Source of the DNA: Chloroflexota bacterium
Lineage (GTDB): Bacteria; Chloroflexota; Anaerolineae; Aggregatilineales; Aggregatilineaceae
Direction of reading: 5' to 3'
DNA length: 46,531 nucleotides
Assembly (NCBI GenBank): GCA_012729765.1
Contig: JAAYCM010000108.1
Span: 1-46,531, forward strand
The notes below the pieces were generated by a model. The model was given only the letters and a program-made list of their open reading frames with translations. It did not search any database and had not been told where the DNA came from. Positions 7,693 to 15,414 of the stretch are shown in pieces (within the stretch, counting starts at the first letter, position 1; the number at the start of each line of letters is the position of its first letter). A program made the translations under genes and the position numbers.

Positions 7693-8589
7693 CTAGAGCG
7701 ACGTCAGGATAATGTCGTAATTCTCCGGCCGGTCGGGCACGACCAGTTGTTGGATGGCGGGCTGGTAGCCAACGGCGACCACGCGCAGGGTGTGAGTGCC
7801 GGTCGGCACGCGCGGGAACGTATAATGGCCCTGAGAATCGGTCCCGGTGCGCAGCCCTGCTTCCAGAATATCGACCACCGCGCCAGGGATGGCCGCGCCG
7901 CCCGCCGTTTGCACCATGCCGCCGATCTGGACCCACAGCTCAGCGGTGACAAGCTCGGCGCTGCGCCGGAATTCGGTGATCCGCGTTGTGACGATTGGCC
8001 CGGCGAACTGCGCACCCAGGATCACGGGCAGCGTCACCACGAGATAGATCACCGGCTTCCAACGGTGGTTGTTGCCCATCGTCGTCCAGAACTCCGACAG
8101 CTTGACGAAGCCCTCGACGGGCAGAATCGAGGTGGGCAGTTCGGCGTCGGCGATCTCCGGTGGGAAGCCGGCGGGCAGGGGGTCACTACCGTAAATCTCG
8201 CGTGGGACGAGGGTGTCCTGCTCCATGAGCACCTGGATCACCTGGTAGAGCAGGGCGTGCTCGTCGGCGGTCGGCTCGATTGGCGGCGTGGTGACGGCCA
8301 GGCTCCAGGCTGAGATCAGATAGTGGCAGTCCAGGCGGCGCGGGGCGGGCGTCTCGAATGCGTTCCCGTTTGAGACGGAGCGCACCCGCTCGTTCGAGCG
8401 CAGCTTGCGATTCTCGCGCAGGTCGGCCAGGTAGATATTGAGCGCGTTCGAGCCAGGCGGCAGGTTGGACGACACATACGTCCGCCAGGCGTCGTCGGGC
8501 GGCTGGAAGCGGATCTGGGCTTCATCGGTTAGCTGCCCGATCCGGCTCAGAAACAGGTGGCGCAGCATGTTGTCGAGATGGTCGATCAT
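7693..8589 (-). CDS. DUF4255 tail-terminator protein (Afp16-like) with C-terminal carboxypeptidase-regulatory-like domain
   Basis: 298 residues. Residues 1 to about 205 are DUF4255, marked by LPPGSNALNIYLADLRENRK, RRLDCHYLISAWS and DEHALLYQVIQVL. In Afp16 and related proteins this domain ends the sheath/tube at the distal cap. Residues about 213-298 form an added beta-sandwich of the CarboxypepD-regulatory type (AIPGAVVDI, DSQGHYTFPRVPTGTHTLRV, GYQPAIQQLVVPDRPENYDI), which may decorate the cap or bind carbohydrate or a partner. Placement before the sheath gene is common in non-enterobacterial eCIS. ATG 8589, with GAGGGTGAG upstream at a slightly long spacing. Confidence 0.9.
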   Translation of the reverse strand: MIDHLDNMLRHLFLSRIGQLTDEAQIRFQPPDDAWRTYVSSNLPPGSNALNIYLADLRENRKLRSNERVRSVSNGNAFETPAPRRLDCHYLISAWSLAVTTPPIEPTADEHALLYQVIQVLMEQDTLVPREIYGSDPLPAGFPPEIADAELPTSILPVEGFVKLSEFWTTMGNNHRWKPVIYLVVTLPVILGAQFAGPIVTTRITEFRRSAELVTAELWVQIGGMVQTAGGAAIPGAVVDILEAGLRTGTDSQGHYTFPRVPTGTHTLRVVAVGYQPAIQQLVVPDRPENYDIILTSL

Positions 8590-8625
8590 CGGTTTCGCTC
8601 ACCCTCGCTGATGGTCGCGTGGGGC

Positions 8626-11493
8626 CTACCACGTCACAATCTGGATGTTCTCAATCGGTACGCCGGTTTCGGCAGCCACCCGGCGCGCCAGCCGCAGCAG
8701 CTCCAGCATGGGCACTTTCTGCCCGCGCATATCGAGAATGATCGACTGCTGGCGGATGTCGTAGGCCAGGTCGGTCCGGCGCATACCGATCTGGCGTACC
8801 AGTTCTTTGATCAGCTTGCCGGCGTTGGTGATCTTGTAGTTCTTGACTTCGAGCGCGGTGGTGGAATGCACCACGTCGGGGCGCGTCGAGCCTTTGGTGC
8901 CGGACGGGACTTGTTTGGCTCCCTTGTACGATTTCTGCGCCGACCCGCCAATCTGCTCGTAGAAGTATTCGATCTCCAGCTCCGACTGCCGCCAGGTGGG
9001 GCGCTTGCCCTGCCGGATGTTGTCAATATAGCCCTTGTACTGCTTGATCAACTTGGGGTCTTTGGTCTGACGAATCTTGCCTCGCCAGAACTTAATCAGC
9101 TCGGCCTTGACGCCCCGGCCAAAGATCGCGATCTCAGGGGAGCGGGCGCTCGGCGTGGCGGGCTTGGCGGTCGCCTTGGCTTCGGCGGGGGCCTTGGCTT
9201 CGGGCGCTTTGCCTTCGGGCACCGGCTCCGAGGTGGGCGGCTTGGACGGCGGCTCGGCGGCCTTCGGCGTCGGCGGCTTGGCTTCTGGTGTAGGTTCGGC
9301 GGCTTTGGGAGCCTTGCCCTTGGGCGGCTCGGCCACCACTTCAGGATCGATGGTGGGCTGCCCGGCCTTGCCGGATGGCGCTGTTTCGGGTGCAGGCTCC
9401 GGGCTGGGCTTGGGTTTGGCCGCCGGCTCGACCGGGGCTTTGGCTTCCGGCACCGGCTCGCCGGTGGTCTTGGGCGTGGGGGCCGTCTCCGGAGCGGCAG
9501 GCTTGGAACCTTCAGCGGGCGGTGGCGCCTTCTCAGGAGTACCCTTCGGCGCTCGAGCATTCTTCACGGCGCGTGCCCCCCGGCCCACGATCCACAGCGC
9601 GATCAACATCAGGATTTGCGCGCCGAGCGGCCCCAGGTCTTTGGCGAACTGGATGCCCGCCTTCTCTAGATCGTCGGCGGTGTTGGCGTCGTACTTGCAG
9701 GTGTCGCTCAGCTTCATCCAGGCGTCGGCGAAGGTCAGGATCGCGTCGAAGGTGGTGTAGGTCAGCAGGAAGGCCGTGAGTGCGGTCGCCGCGATCTTGC
9801 TAAACGGCTCCGGCGCGAGCCACAGCCCGACATAGAGCGCGATCGTCCCGGCGGTGATCAGCCAGAAGGTCGGGCTTTTGACCATCGCCACGAGCGACGC
9901 GCCGATCTCACCCGGCATATATTTGACCGAAATCTGCAAGGCGAGTGCGCGCTTGGCGTCGGCCTTGAGCTGCTTCACTTCCTGTCCGGGCTTGGCGTCG
10001 GTGAACAGGTCCGGGTACTTCTTCGCCAGCTCCAACAGCAGCTCGCGGTCGGCTTTGGGCATCAACAACACACTGGGATCGGACTTGAGCTTTTCCAGAC
10101 CGGCGGCTGCGCGGGCCTTGCGCGCTTCGGCAGCCAGCTCTTTTTCGCGCTCGTCGGGCAGCTCAAGCTTGCGGCCCTTTTCGAGCTTCTTCAGCAGCTC
10201 TTCGAGCACTTCCTGCGACAGCTTGCCGCCGGGTGTGGTCGGAAGCTGGCCGGTGAGCTTCTCCTCGTTGGCCTGCAGGAACTCGACCCACTGCTTGAAG
10301 TCTTTGCCGACATCGCCCCACTGCGGCTGCCCCTTGATGAACTGCTTGTAGGTTTCGTACATCTGGAGCAGCTTGTCGGTAGGGATTTGCTGGCCCTGGG
10401 GCGTTTCGGTGCCCTTGTAGAAATCGCGGACTTCGGGCGGTAGCCCCTTTTCACCGGGTTCCTTAGGCTTCTCGCCGGTGCCGCCCGGCTGCTTGACCTC
10501 GCCGCCGGTCGTCTTTTTCTCGCCTTCGGCCTTCTTACCGCCCTTACCCGGCCCCTCGCCCACGCCCTGCCCGGTACCCTTGCCGGTACCCTGCCCGGCG
10601 CCCTTACCCGTGCCGCCGCCGCCCGCCTTGATCGTCTCGACCACTGCGAGCCGGAACTTGGACGGGAATTTGAGCGTGCGCAGGATGGGCTGCTTGTCCG
10701 AGCCTTCGATATAGAGCACCGTCTCGCCGGGCGCATCCACCTGGATGCCGCCCTTGTCGGTCAGGCTGGCGGTAAATTCCGTCCGGTCTGTGGGCAGTTG
10801 CATTTGCGTCCAGCGATAGGTGAACACGTCGCCGCTCTTCATGTTGACCTTGACCAGCGGCGGCGATTTGCTGACGATCATGCTCTCGACCTCGTCGCCG
10901 GGCCGGGCTTTCGGGGGAGATGCGCGGCGCTTCTTCTTGTCGAAGGCCCAGCCGACCGGCGCGGATACCTGCACGGCGGCCCGCTGGCCCGCGCTCACCT
11001 GCTGGGCAAACTGATCGGCGTCGGCTTCGGCCTGGTCTTCGGAGGCACGCGGCAGGCCGCTCGCCTGCTGCTGGATCACGTGGGCGACCTCGTGCGCCAG
11101 CCGCGCCATGCCTTCCGGCCCATCGAATGCCCCCGGCTCACCCACGATCTCGCTCCCGCGCGCGGCGGCGTGGGCGTCCGCCCCCTGCACGACGTGCTGT
11201 GCATCTGCGTCGTCGCGCAGTGTGATCGGCGGCAGCGGCCCGGCACTCTGTTCCAGCCACCAGTGCGGCTGCCCGCTCAACGGATCGCCGCTGCTGGCGG
11301 GCTGGTCGTCACGCGGCATGCCAGCTTGCAGCCAGTGAGAGACGGCCTGGTTCCCGGCAGCCTGCTGTAGATCGAGAATCTCGGCGTAGGGGCCGGCTGC
11401 CGGCGCGGGGCGATCCTGCACCGGCGCGCGAGCGGCCCGTGTCCCGCCGCGATCCTGCTGCGACTGGCGTCCCGGCCCGGAGCGGCTGCTCAT
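8626..11493 (-). CDS. Predicted eCIS effector: DUF4157 domain, membrane helices, linker, PD-(D/E)xK-like nuclease domain
   Basis: 955 residues; ATG 11493 overlaps the ATPase gene's TGA as ATGA. Order: disordered N-terminus; DUF4157 (about 90-170) with HEVAHVIQQ, an HExxH at 134-138; a beta region (200-290); a Gly/Lys hinge (291-345); a charged helical part; hydrophobic helices at about 543-560, 568-590 and 624-642; a Pro/Ala/Lys/Glu linker (645-785); and a C-terminal domain (790-955). That last domain has TRPDVV (D873), LEVKNY (E882, K884) and RQIGMRR (Q901), the layout of restriction-endonuclease-fold toxins. DUF4157 is known as a marker of eCIS-associated cargo, which supports an exported toxin. 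The nuclease call rests on motifs only. No obvious immunity gene is adjacent. Confidence 0.82.
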   Translation of the reverse strand: MSSRSGPGRQSQQDRGGTRAARAPVQDRPAPAAGPYAEILDLQQAAGNQAVSHWLQAGMPRDDQPASSGDPLSGQPHWWLEQSAGPLPPITLRDDADAQHVVQGADAHAAARGSEIVGEPGAFDGPEGMARLAHEVAHVIQQQASGLPRASEDQAEADADQFAQQVSAGQRAAVQVSAPVGWAFDKKKRRASPPKARPGDEVESMIVSKSPPLVKVNMKSGDVFTYRWTQMQLPTDRTEFTASLTDKGGIQVDAPGETVLYIEGSDKQPILRTLKFPSKFRLAVVETIKAGGGGTGKGAGQGTGKGTGQGVGEGPGKGGKKAEGEKKTTGGEVKQPGGTGEKPKEPGEKGLPPEVRDFYKGTETPQGQQIPTDKLLQMYETYKQFIKGQPQWGDVGKDFKQWVEFLQANEEKLTGQLPTTPGGKLSQEVLEELLKKLEKGRKLELPDEREKELAAEARKARAAAGLEKLKSDPSVLLMPKADRELLLELAKKYPDLFTDAKPGQEVKQLKADAKRALALQISVKYMPGEIGASLVAMVKSPTFWLITAGTIALYVGLWLAPEPFSKIAATALTAFLLTYTTFDAILTFADAWMKLSDTCKYDANTADDLEKAGIQFAKDLGPLGAQILMLIALWIVGRGARAVKNARAPKGTPEKAPPPAEGSKPAAPETAPTPKTTGEPVPEAKAPVEPAAKPKPSPEPAPETAPSGKAGQPTIDPEVVAEPPKGKAPKAAEPTPEAKPPTPKAAEPPSKPPTSEPVPEGKAPEAKAPAEAKATAKPATPSARSPEIAIFGRGVKAELIKFWRGKIRQTKDPKLIKQYKGYIDNIRQGKRPTWRQSELEIEYFYEQIGGSAQKSYKGAKQVPSGTKGSTRPDVVHSTTALEVKNYKITNAGKLIKELVRQIGMRRTDLAYDIRQQSIILDMRGQKVPMLELLRLARRVAAETGVPIENIQIVTW

Positions 11494-13655
11494 GGCTGCC
11501 TTCCGTTCGGAAGCACGGCGGGGGCACCCGTCAGATCGCCTAATTCGGCGTCGCTCAGCAGCTTGCCCATCTTCTGATACTCGCGGCGGATGGCCTGGAG
11601 CACATGCCCGGTCGTGACCGGACTCTCGCCCGCCGCCGCCAGGAACGCCGCGCCCAGCGCCGCATTCTTGATGTTGCCGCCGCTCAGCCGGAAGCGCCGC
11701 GCCAGATCGTCCAGGTCCATCTCCGGGGCCAGCGGCACTTCGCCCGGCCAGATGCCCGCCCAGATACGGCGGCGGCTGGTTTCGTCGGGGAAGGGGAAGT
11801 GCACGGTATAGGCCAGCCGGCGCAGGAAGGCTTCGTCGAGGTTCTGGCGCAGGTTGGTCGCCAGGATCGCGATCCCGTCGTATTCCTCGATCTTTTGCAG
11901 CAGATAGGCGATCTCGATGTTGGCATAGCGGTCGTGCGAGTCGCTGACCTCGGAGCGCTTGCCGAACAGCGCGTCGGCCTCGTCGAAGAACAATATCGCG
12001 TTGGCGTTCTCCGCCGCGCTGAAGATGCGATCCAGGTTTTTCTCCGTCTCGCCGATATACTTGCTGACCACGCCCGCCAGGTCGATCTTGTACAGGTCGA
12101 GTTGAAGCGCGTTGGCGATCACCTCGGCGGCCATCGTCTTGCCCGTGCCCGACGCGCCGACGAACAGCGCGCTGACGCCCTTGCCCAACGACAGCTTGCG
12201 GTCGAAGCCCCATTCGCCCAATACACGGTGCCGGTAGGCGACGCGCTGGCAGATTTCATGAAGCTGCGCCAGGCTGTCATCCGGCAAAACCAGGTCGTCC
12301 CAGGTGTAGACCGGCTCGATCTTGTGGGCGAGCATCCCCAGCTCGTGGCCGGACTGTGCGCGGGCGGCGGTGAATAAATCGGTGGTGAGCGGCTGCGGCG
12401 GGTCGTCCTCGCGTGCGGCGGCGGCATACCAGATCGCGCGGCTGCGCACGGTCGCGGCGGCGTCGGCGATCTGGGCCGGAGTCAACCGATAGCGCCCGGC
12501 CAGCCCGTCGAGATCGCCTTCCAGGGGGATGATCCCGCGTGCGGCCAGTTCCGCTGCCCAACGCGCGCGCCGCTGGCTGTAATCGGGCAGATCGAGCGGC
12601 ACGACCAGCACGCCCAGCGGCTCTCCACCTGCCGCGATCCAGGGGCGCGCCCCGGCCAGGATCGTGATCCCGGTCGAGTCGGTCAGCGCCGCCAGCAGCG
12701 CGTGCCACTGCTCGACCTCGGCCAGCCGGTCCAGCCCATCCAGGAACAGGACCGCGCCTTGCAGCCACGCCTCGCGCAGCACGAGCCGCACCGCCAGATC
12801 GAACGCCGCGCCGGATGGTATGCGCGCCAGGTCCGCGACCAGCAGCTCGGCCCCGATCTCGGCGGCCAGTCCCGCCGCGATCTGGCGCTGGCCCATACCC
12901 TGCGGGCCGTGCAGATAGAGCCGCAGCACCTCGCCGCTGTGCTGGGCGTGCCGGCACAACGTCGTGAGGCTGGCCCGCAGCGCGGGATCGAGCGCCAGAT
13001 CGTCCAGCGCGACATCCGGCGCGCTGATCTGGCAGAACGCCGCCAGCCGCGCATCCAGTCCGCCCTGGCCCAGCAGCAGATCGCGCATCTGCTCGTCCAG
13101 CAGCAGGGTATGTGCCAGCAGCGGCGTGTGTGCGGCGTTCGGGTCGGGGATCAGATGCAGCAGGCGGTGGTGGAGCAGCGGCGCGCCGGGCGAAAAGCGC
13201 TCGCGCTGGTGCAGGCGTTCTTCGGGTGTGCGGCACAGCAGGTTGAGCGCCAGATCGACGCCGGGCCTGCGTCGGGTCACGTCGTCCTGCAAATAGGCGT
13301 ACAGCCGCTCATAGCGCAGATCGATTTCGGGCGCGAGCGCGATCAGAATCGTGTCCAGGTCGAAGGGCGTCAGATCGAAGGTCTGCTGGAGCCAGCCCAA
13401 CTGCGACGTTCCCGTGACGGCATCCGGGCATTTGTGCGCCGCGCCGCGCCGCTCTGCACCGAAGACCGGCACGCCGGGACGCCGCCGCAGCAGACGCGCG
13501 ATGTCCTGCCGGGTGATATGCAGCCCGCGAAACGAGTCGGCTTTGGCCTCGGAGCCAAATACCGCATCAGCCGCCGCGACTGCCTGCTCCAGCAGGCAGT
13601 CCAGCCGGCGCAGGGCGGGCAGCAGCCCGTCAAATACCGCTTCACCACTGCTCAC
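11490..13655 (-). CDS. Afp15-like AAA+ ATPase of the eCIS
   Basis: 721 residues from GTG 13655, 15 bp after the small upstream gene. Residues about 90-165 carry the N-terminal winged-helix-like region usual in this family (FDLTPFDLDTILIALAPEI). Two AAA modules follow. The first (about 240-400) is degenerate, with GPQGMGQRQ in place of a Walker A Lys-Thr (249-257), though a Walker B-like VLFLDGLD remains. The second is intact, with Walker A GASGTGKT (500-507), Walker B ILFFDEAD (554-561) and an arginine-finger region NLDEAFLRR. Afp15-type ATPases are needed for particle assembly or cargo loading in known systems. Its coupling to the effector gene fits loading, but this is inference. Confidence 0.93.
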   Translation of the reverse strand: MSSGEAVFDGLLPALRRLDCLLEQAVAAADAVFGSEAKADSFRGLHITRQDIARLLRRRPGVPVFGAERRGAAHKCPDAVTGTSQLGWLQQTFDLTPFDLDTILIALAPEIDLRYERLYAYLQDDVTRRRPGVDLALNLLCRTPEERLHQRERFSPGAPLLHHRLLHLIPDPNAAHTPLLAHTLLLDEQMRDLLLGQGGLDARLAAFCQISAPDVALDDLALDPALRASLTTLCRHAQHSGEVLRLYLHGPQGMGQRQIAAGLAAEIGAELLVADLARIPSGAAFDLAVRLVLREAWLQGAVLFLDGLDRLAEVEQWHALLAALTDSTGITILAGARPWIAAGGEPLGVLVVPLDLPDYSQRRARWAAELAARGIIPLEGDLDGLAGRYRLTPAQIADAAATVRSRAIWYAAAAREDDPPQPLTTDLFTAARAQSGHELGMLAHKIEPVYTWDDLVLPDDSLAQLHEICQRVAYRHRVLGEWGFDRKLSLGKGVSALFVGASGTGKTMAAEVIANALQLDLYKIDLAGVVSKYIGETEKNLDRIFSAAENANAILFFDEADALFGKRSEVSDSHDRYANIEIAYLLQKIEEYDGIAILATNLRQNLDEAFLRRLAYTVHFPFPDETSRRRIWAGIWPGEVPLAPEMDLDDLARRFRLSGGNIKNAALGAAFLAAAGESPVTTGHVLQAIRREYQKMGKLLSDAELGDLTGAPAVLPNGRQP

Positions 13656-13670
13656 GATGCCTGCTCGACC

Positions 13671-13910
13671 TCACAGCTTCCACCGCTTGAACCACTCGCT
13701 CAGCCCGTGATGCCTGCCCGGAGCGGCCCCCATCTGGCGCAAATACCGGGCGATAAAGTCCGAGACGCCCGTCAGGTCTTGCACATGCTGCCGCTCACCA
13801 TCGGGAATGTGGGTGATATGGCCGCGCCACGTGCCGGGCGTGATCATGCCGGGTGGTTCTTCGAGCCAGACACGAACAATAAATGAGTGCGTTTTTTCGA
13901 TAAGATTCAT
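13671..13910 (-). CDS. Small conserved protein at the head of the eCIS operon
   Basis: 79 residues from ATG 13910; an in-frame start at 13976 would add a His/Gly-rich extension that looks non-coding. The sequence SFIVRVWLEEPP, WRGHITHIPDGERQHVQDL and FIARYLRQMG resembles a small alpha/beta protein family I recall near sheath and ATPase genes in cyanobacterial and Chloroflexota genomes, without assigned function. It is 15 bp upstream of the ATPase gene, so co-transcription is likely. No signal peptide or membrane segment. It could be an assembly or regulatory accessory factor. Confidence 0.7.
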   Translation of the reverse strand: MNLIEKTHSFIVRVWLEEPPGMITPGTWRGHITHIPDGERQHVQDLTGVSDFIARYLRQMGAAPGRHHGLSEWFKRWKL

Positions 13911-13996
13911 AGCGTCGGCCTGTAGACTCCCAGAGGGCTGCATATGCCGTCCGTGTCCATCGTGGTGTCCACCCATTCCTGTATCCCGACCGCATG

Positions 13997-14026
13997 GCTA
14001 TATGCTGTCCGGTAACATGCAGTCTA
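13997..14026 (-). promoter_or_regulatory. Weak sigma70-like promoter candidate for the structural operon
   Basis: On the minus strand TAGACT (14026-14021, 4/6 to TTGACA), an 18-bp spacer and TATAGC (14002-13997, 4/6 to TATAAT) precede the small gene by about 85 bp. It lies in the 284-bp gap after the regulator gene. That gap also holds an imperfect CAGACG/CGTCTG dyad (14031-14036 and 14058-14063) and no gene I can support. If SARP-controlled, a poor -35 is expected. Confidence 0.25.
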
Positions 14027-14194
14027 GGGGCAGACGATCTTTGCAGCGTCTCAAAAGCGTCTGTCGGGGCGTCTTGCGGGGTGGAAAATGGTTAGAGGCA
14101 GGGCAAGATCAGCCGGATGGCCGATCGGATGCCAGATAGTAAGCTGTTGGATGGCGCGTTGGGAGATGGGGGAGATAGGGTTGGCAGCGCCGGG

Positions 14195-15124
14195 TTAGCC
14201 GCGGCTGTTCAGGGTTTGCTTGACCGCCAGAATTTCCTGTTCGAGCTGGCGCTGCAAATCCGCGATTGTGGTCCAGAGCTGTTCCAGCCGGCCCAGGACT
14301 TCGCCCGGCAGCGGTGCGCGAACCACTGCAACCGCCGATCCAGGATTGGGGAGCGCGTCGCCGGGCTGGTCAAGCTGAATCTGGCGGTAGAGGGCTTCGG
14401 TCTGGCGTGAGGGCGAGACGCTCAACTCATCGTCCAGGGCGGTACAACAACGCTCGTACTGGCGCAGCGCCGCCACGCGATCGCCTGCCAGGTAGTGGAG
14501 GATCATCAAGCGCTGGTGAGTGTGCTCGCGGGCATGATCGCAGCGCAGCACACGCTGGGCGTAGTCGATCGCGGTTTCATATTCACCGTTGGCCTGATAG
14601 TAATCGATCAGCTTATCGAGCAGCGACAGATACATGGTCTGGAAGCGCTCGCGCTCATACCAGCACCAATCCTGATACCAGCCTTCCAGCAGATCACCCC
14701 GGTACAGCTCCACCGCGTCGTGCACCGTCTTGAGCTGCTGGCCGTCGAGCGCCTGGCCGGGCACGCCCTGCACCCGATTGTAAGCCGTCTCGAAGGCGGC
14801 TACGTCGAGCCACAGCGGGGCAGCGGGATTGAGGTTGATCCAGTTGGCTTCGAGCAGGAAGAGGTCTTCTGCGGCGATGGTAGTCGAGGCTTCGAGGGCG
14901 CTTTGCATCTGCCAGAGTGCCTGGCGCAGGTACTTTTTTGACTGGGCGGTCGAGCTGTCGCCCCAGAGGATGCCGGCCAGCGTTTCGCGCGGGTGCGAAC
15001 GGTGGCGGTAGAGGAGCAGGTAGGTAAACAACTCCTGTACTTTGCTGGCGTCAAATCCGCCGACAATCTGATCTCCACATTGGACGCAGAACCTACCGAA
15101 GAGTGCTACCTTTAGCAAGGACAT
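14195..15124 (-). CDS. SARP/BTAD-family transcriptional activator
   Basis: 309 residues. The N-terminus (about 1-100) is a winged-helix DNA-binding domain of the OmpR/SARP type (VALFGRFCVQCGDQIVGGF, KVQELFTYLLLYRHR, ETLAGILWGD). Residues about 105-255 form the bacterial transcriptional activator domain with TPR-like helices (LWLDVAAFETAYN, AVELYRGDLLEGWYQDWCWY, CDHAREHTHQRLM). The last about 40 residues are a coiled coil. No nucleotide-binding or sensor domain follows. It is the first gene on the eCIS strand and most likely the pathway-specific activator, possibly autoregulated. ATG 15124 has AGAAAGGA upstream. Confidence 0.88.
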   Translation of the reverse strand: MSLLKVALFGRFCVQCGDQIVGGFDASKVQELFTYLLLYRHRSHPRETLAGILWGDSSTAQSKKYLRQALWQMQSALEASTTIAAEDLFLLEANWINLNPAAPLWLDVAAFETAYNRVQGVPGQALDGQQLKTVHDAVELYRGDLLEGWYQDWCWYERERFQTMYLSLLDKLIDYYQANGEYETAIDYAQRVLRCDHAREHTHQRLMILHYLAGDRVAALRQYERCCTALDDELSVSPSRQTEALYRQIQLDQPGDALPNPGSAVAVVRAPLPGEVLGRLEQLWTTIADLQRQLEQEILAVKQTLNSRG

Positions 15125-15283
15125 GGTCGTGTCCTTTCTCTAACCTGGGGCCGCCGCGCAGGCCGCCCGGCTTACGGAATCAGCATGCCGTTATCCTGCC
15201 TCTCCAGGGATAGGGGACTCTGTTGGAACAAGTACGGGGGACAGAAACCATGCGTTTAATCTCACTGTTTGGCCTACGCCTAC

Positions 15284-15311
15284 AGTATCATGGATTCTGG
15301 CTGCATGGCAA
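15284..15311 (-). promoter_or_regulatory. Promoter candidate of the SARP regulator
   Basis: On the minus strand TTGCCA (15311-15306, 5/6), a 16-bp spacer, then GATACT (15289-15284, 4/6). This gives a leader of about 150 nt before ATG 15124. The promoter is bracketed by CGCCTA (15277-15282) and TAGGCG (15321-15326), a widely spaced inverted repeat. The rest of the 290-bp gap 15125-15414 shows no gene. Confidence 0.45.
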
Positions 15312-15414
15312 TAACCTAGATAGGCGTGATAGAAATTTTTAACGATTTGAGGACAGAATCTTATCAATTCTCAGTGTGGGCGTAGGGCAATCGTTGGGAG
15401 TCGGGCATAAAAGG

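Noticed and set aside
9130..9560. Periodic GGCTT/GCCTTC pattern in the effector gene as a DNA repeat or array
   Set aside because: It encodes a low-complexity Pro/Ala/Lys/Glu linker; the period is irregular and follows codons, so it is neither CRISPR nor a satellite.
10540..10625. GGTACC-rich tandem segment as a regulatory repeat
   Set aside because: It encodes the Gly-Lys-Gly hinge of the effector; repetition is explained by protein low complexity.
13911..13976. N-terminal His-rich extension of the small eCIS protein
   Set aside because: The upstream in-frame start gives GGHHDGHGRH-type sequence unlike the conserved body; ATG 13910 marks the start of the recognisable domain.
1..15311. The tail-like locus as an intact prophage
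   Set aside because: No capsid, terminase, portal, lysis, integrase or attachment site was seen, and the Afp15-type ATPase, DUF4255 and DUF4157 genes are eCIS markers.
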